Positions 6,317 through 8,651 of a stretch of DNA of 8,651 nucleotides are shown here, piece by piece; position 1 is the stretch's first letter; every line of letters starts with the position of its first letter. The notes beneath the pieces were generated by a model that worked only from the letters and a program-made list of their open reading frames with translations, did not search any database and was not told the origin of the DNA. The position numbers were made by a program, and so were the translations under genes. The stretch comes from Gemmatimonadales bacterium UBA7835. GTDB lineage: Bacteria; Gemmatimonadota; Gemmatimonadetes; Longimicrobiales; Gaopeijiaceae. The DNA is taken from NCBI GenBank assembly GCA_002500925.1, contig DLTN01000119.1, forward strand, positions 20,098 through 28,748, written 5' to 3'.

Positions 6317-7659
6317 TGAGCCACACCCCTGAATGTCAATTCTGCAACCGCTTCGACATGCGCGGTCTGAGGGAAAAGGTCGAAGGCCCGCAATCGATCG
6401 AGGGCATACTGATCGCCCAAGCGTTTCACGTCTCGAGCAAGTGTTGCGGGGTCACAACTAACGTAGAGAATCCGTCTCGGTGCGTTGGCGAGGATCTGCG
6501 CGGGAACGTCCTCGTGGAGTCCGCTGCGGGGTGGGTTGAAAACAAGCACCTCGGCAGGGAGAAGCGCGGGGAGCAGGTCTTCGACCAGACCCTCCTGCAC
6601 TTCAAAGCAACCGAACTCTTTGTTGTGCTGAGCCATCTTAGCTCTCACAGAAGCTCTCGCCTGCTCTACAGCGCTAGGATCAGACTCAATTCCTACAACC
6701 GATAGCCCTTCTGATGCCAATGCCGACCCATACGCTCCTGATCCGCAATACGCGTCTATGATGGGGAAAGTTGGCAGTGCTACCTGTTCGTTCGACTGAA
6801 GCGCAGAAGTGCAGCACTTAATGACATGAGTCCGCAGCAGCTCAGCAGCCTCGTCATTTACCTGAGCAAACGTTGGGGTCGGAGCGTCTAACACTCCCCC
6901 ACCGGCAAGGATCATGCGATCCCTTTCTTCACCTGCGGATTTATTCTCGGACGGACGGTGCCATATCGCTCTAACGGCTCCGACAGACTTAAACAAACGC
7001 TCTCCATCCCAGCCCGATCTTCCACCCTCAACTACAAGATCTACTTCAGCGCCATTTTCACCACTCAGCCCGAGCGTCATACGGATCCTCCCGGCCGAAG
7101 GTAAAAGTTCTGCGCTCTTCCCCCATCCCGCCCTGAGCTTGCTCCACGTCTGTGAGAGCTTCTCATGAGGCAGCAAACACTCCGAATCAATGTCAACTAT
7201 GTGTGCCGGACGATGTAATGCATGGAATCCGGCAACCACGTGCCCACCACTCAATCTCCGTAGTGTGAAGCTCACTCGGTTACGGTACCGAAGCCTACTG
7301 GGAGAAGGAACTACCTCAGGAGCCGACACTTTTCCCAACCCTCCGATCCTTGCGAGCGCATCTGTGATAAACCGTCCTTTCCAAGTCAGTTGGTCCTCGT
7401 ATGAGACGTGCTGCAACTGGCATCCTCCACACTCCGCATATTTCTTGCATGGGGGGTTCACACGAGAGCTCGCAGGGTCCAACACCTCGACTAGCGACCC
7501 TCTCGCCCATCGTGGCCGGATGCGCTCAACTCTGATTCGAGCTCGGTCGCCCTCAGTAGTGCGAGGAACGAAGACGACACGACCGTCCGGCAAGTCCGCG
7601 ATGCCGGATCCGCCCGCACCAATACCACGGACCTCCACATCTACCTCTTCTTTTAGCAC
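6313..7659 (-). CDS. rlmD: 23S rRNA (uracil-C5)-methyltransferase, RlmD/TrmA family, with TRAM domain and 4Fe-4S site
   Basis: A 448-residue SAM-dependent RNA m5U methyltransferase. It starts with a TRAM RNA-binding domain (about 5-62, VDVEVRGIGAGGSGIA onward). Four cysteines, C71-x5-C77-x2-C80 and C161, match the 4Fe-4S ligands of E. coli RlmD (RumA). The Rossmann-type methyltransferase domain shows IIDAYCGSGAYGSALA (300-315), VVGIESD (321-327), NPPRSGL (375-381), ILYVSCDPATLARD (397-410) with the catalytic Cys402, and a C-terminal HVEAVAEL with the likely general base Glu436. Motif IV has Asn in place of the usual first Asp (NPPR, not DPPR). The most likely target is U1939-type uracil of 23S rRNA, but RlmC-type or dual specificity cannot be excluded. 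The GTG at 7659 is the first possible start, since TGA lies in frame two codons upstream, and it fits the TRAM domain. It overlaps both neighbours (7 and 4 bases) and has no obvious link to carboxylation. Confidence 0.92.
   Translation of the reverse strand: MLKEEVDVEVRGIGAGGSGIADLPDGRVVFVPRTTEGDRARIRVERIRPRWARGSLVEVLDPASSRVNPPCKKYAECGGCQLQHVSYEDQLTWKGRFITDALARIGGLGKVSAPEVVPSPSRLRYRNRVSFTLRRLSGGHVVAGFHALHRPAHIVDIDSECLLPHEKLSQTWSKLRAGWGKSAELLPSAGRIRMTLGLSGENGAEVDLVVEGGRSGWDGERLFKSVGAVRAIWHRPSENKSAGEERDRMILAGGGVLDAPTPTFAQVNDEAAELLRTHVIKCCTSALQSNEQVALPTFPIIDAYCGSGAYGSALASEGLSVVGIESDPSAVEQARASVRAKMAQHNKEFGCFEVQEGLVEDLLPALLPAEVLVFNPPRSGLHEDVPAQILANAPRRILYVSCDPATLARDVKRLGDQYALDRLRAFDLFPQTAHVEAVAELTFRGVAQ
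6324..6330 (-). promoter_or_regulatory. Shine-Dalgarno-like site of the carrier-protein gene
   Basis: AGGGGTG lies seven bases before the GTG start at 6316, inside the last codons of the methyltransferase gene. The same core, GGGGTG, at the same distance precedes the other GTG start at 7659. Confidence 0.4.
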
Positions 7660-8651
7660 CGATCAGCACCCCACGGGTGTACAGCCCTCCTCCAGGCATT
7701 CAGAGGTTTGCTGCTCGGTCTTTTGATCCTTGGAGGCCCTCCCCTCCGGTGCTCATCCTCCAGCAGGGCGGCCGCGATAGTCGCTGCAATCATCATCTCC
7801 TCTGGAGCATCGGCCTCCAGAAGTTCTGGGTGTTCATCGAGATAGCGTATGGAAAGCGCCCCAGCCTTGAAATCCTGCTCTTCCATCACGCGCCGATGTA
7901 ACGGCGCGCAAGTCTCAACTCCAGCCACCATAAGTTCTTCGAGCGCCCGACTCATACGACGTATCGCGGCTTTACGGTCCGCGCCGTGAACCACCAGCTT
8001 AGCGAGGAGTGGATCGTAATGAAGACTGACCTCACTTCCCTCAATAACACCTCCGTCCCAGCGAACTCCAGGCCCCGTCGGAATCTTTAGATGCGTGATC
8101 ACACCCGTTGACGGTAGGAACCCACTCAAGTGATCCTCCGAAGTTATCCGGCACTCGATTGAATGACCGGTCAACTCGACGTCACTCTGCGTGAAAGTAA
8201 GCTTCTCTCCTGATGCTATGCGAAGTTGCCATTCCACCAGGTCTACACCCGTCACCATTTCGGTCACGGGGTGCTCAACTTGGATGCGAGTATTCATCTC
8301 AAGAAAGAAAAACTCTCCGTCCTCATAGAGGAATTCAATTGTTCCGGCACCTCGGTATCCGACTGCCTCAGCGGCACGAACCGCGGCTTGGCCCATAGCC
8401 GTTCGTTCCTCTTCTGTAAGAACCGATGAAGGCGCCTCCTCAACCAGCTTTTGATGACGGCGCTGGATAGAACATTCTCGCTCACCGAGGTGGACTATAT
8501 TTCCGTGCGCATCACCTAGAACCTGAATCTCAATATGACGAGGGCGAGCGAGATACCTCTCTATGTAAACTGAACCGTCACCGAATGCCGCTAGAGCTTC
8601 TCGCGACGCAGCCTCGAATGCACGAGGCAGATCCTCAGGTTTTTCAACAAC
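7653..8651 (-). CDS. Biotin carboxylase subunit of an acyl-CoA carboxylase, 5' end missing
   Basis: The frame is open from the right edge, giving 332 residues that correspond to about residue 171 to the end of E. coli AccC. The enzyme carboxylates the biotin of a carrier protein with ATP and bicarbonate. In the fragment, YIERYLARPRHIEIQVLGD (29-47), ECSIQRRHQKLVEEAPS (59-75), EFLYEDGEFFFLEMNTRIQVEHPVTE by its key residues (106-131) and ECR (166-168) are visible; the counterparts of E. coli Glu201, His209, Gln233, His236, Lys238, Glu276, Glu288, Asn290, Arg292, Glu296 and Arg338 are all present. The last 50 or so residues (from APEEMM to the NAWRRA motif) extend beyond AccC and resemble the linker of propionyl-CoA-type alpha chains, cut off before the biotinyl part, which is encoded separately at 5792-6316. 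A start further inside (ATG at 8396) would destroy the ATP-grasp domain. Propionyl-CoA carboxylase is favoured because of the mutase nearby. Confidence 0.94.
   Translation of the reverse strand, partial: VVEKPEDLPRAFEAASREALAAFGDGSVYIERYLARPRHIEIQVLGDAHGNIVHLGERECSIQRRHQKLVEEAPSSVLTEEERTAMGQAAVRAAEAVGYRGAGTIEFLYEDGEFFFLEMNTRIQVEHPVTEMVTGVDLVEWQLRIASGEKLTFTQSDVELTGHSIECRITSEDHLSGFLPSTGVITHLKIPTGPGVRWDGGVIEGSEVSLHYDPLLAKLVVHGADRKAAIRRMSRALEELMVAGVETCAPLHRRVMEEQDFKAGALSIRYLDEHPELLEADAPEEMMIAATIAAALLEDEHRRGGPPRIKRPSSKPLNAWRRAVHPWGADRC
7667..7672 (-). promoter_or_regulatory. Shine-Dalgarno-like site of the methyltransferase gene
   Basis: GGGGTG lies seven bases before the GTG at 7659. A stronger purine run (GGAGGAGGG) further upstream is about 25 bases away and too far to serve this start. 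Confidence 0.35.

Noticed and set aside
7190..7726. Plus-strand open frame of 178 codons
   Set aside because: It is antisense to the TRAM and FeS region of the methyltransferase, is rich in Ser, Pro and Arg as expected of a shadow frame, and has no recognisable motif.

Overview
All nine genes found lie on the minus strand, packed almost end to end, so the window reads from right (8651) to left (1). Base composition is only moderately GC-rich and codon use looks even across genes. No tRNA, rRNA, CRISPR array, insertion sequence or long repeat was seen. The gene set (aminoacyl-tRNA synthetase, purine synthesis, rRNA methylation, propionyl-CoA/methylmalonyl-CoA metabolism, one exported protein with a Sec-type signal peptide) marks a bacterial chromosome. 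The taxon cannot be fixed from sequence alone; Gemmatimonadota or a similar non-proteobacterial lineage is a low-confidence guess from protein flavour.

Right half (8651-4270), a carboxylase/mutase module: the C-terminal two thirds of a biotin carboxylase, a TRAM-domain 4Fe-4S rRNA (uracil-C5) methyltransferase, a biotin carboxyl carrier protein and the catalytic subunit of a methylmalonyl-CoA mutase without its B12 domain. Each start overlaps the preceding stop by 4 to 8 bases. Biotin carboxylase and carrier would form the biotin-dependent half of an acyl-CoA carboxylase, probably propionyl-CoA carboxylase, whose (S)-methylmalonyl-CoA product reaches succinyl-CoA through an epimerase and the mutase. 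The carboxyltransferase, epimerase and B12-binding mutase subunit are not in the window.

After the only noticeable gap (84 bases, 4186-4269) comes the left half (4185-1), mostly housekeeping: an FmdB-type zinc-ribbon protein, arginyl-tRNA synthetase (argS), a PfkB-family sugar or nucleoside kinase, AIR synthetase (purM), and the first 73 codons of an exported protein that runs off the left edge. Junctions here range from an 8-base overlap to a 5-base gap, consistent with one long transcript or two back-to-back transcripts.

No wholly new system was found. The points most worth a second look are the rRNA methyltransferase lying between the two carboxylase subunits, the exported protein whose GTG start is hidden in the purM stop, the NPPR motif in the methyltransferase, the altered first zinc knuckle of the FmdB protein, and recurring start-site architectures at overlapping gene junctions.
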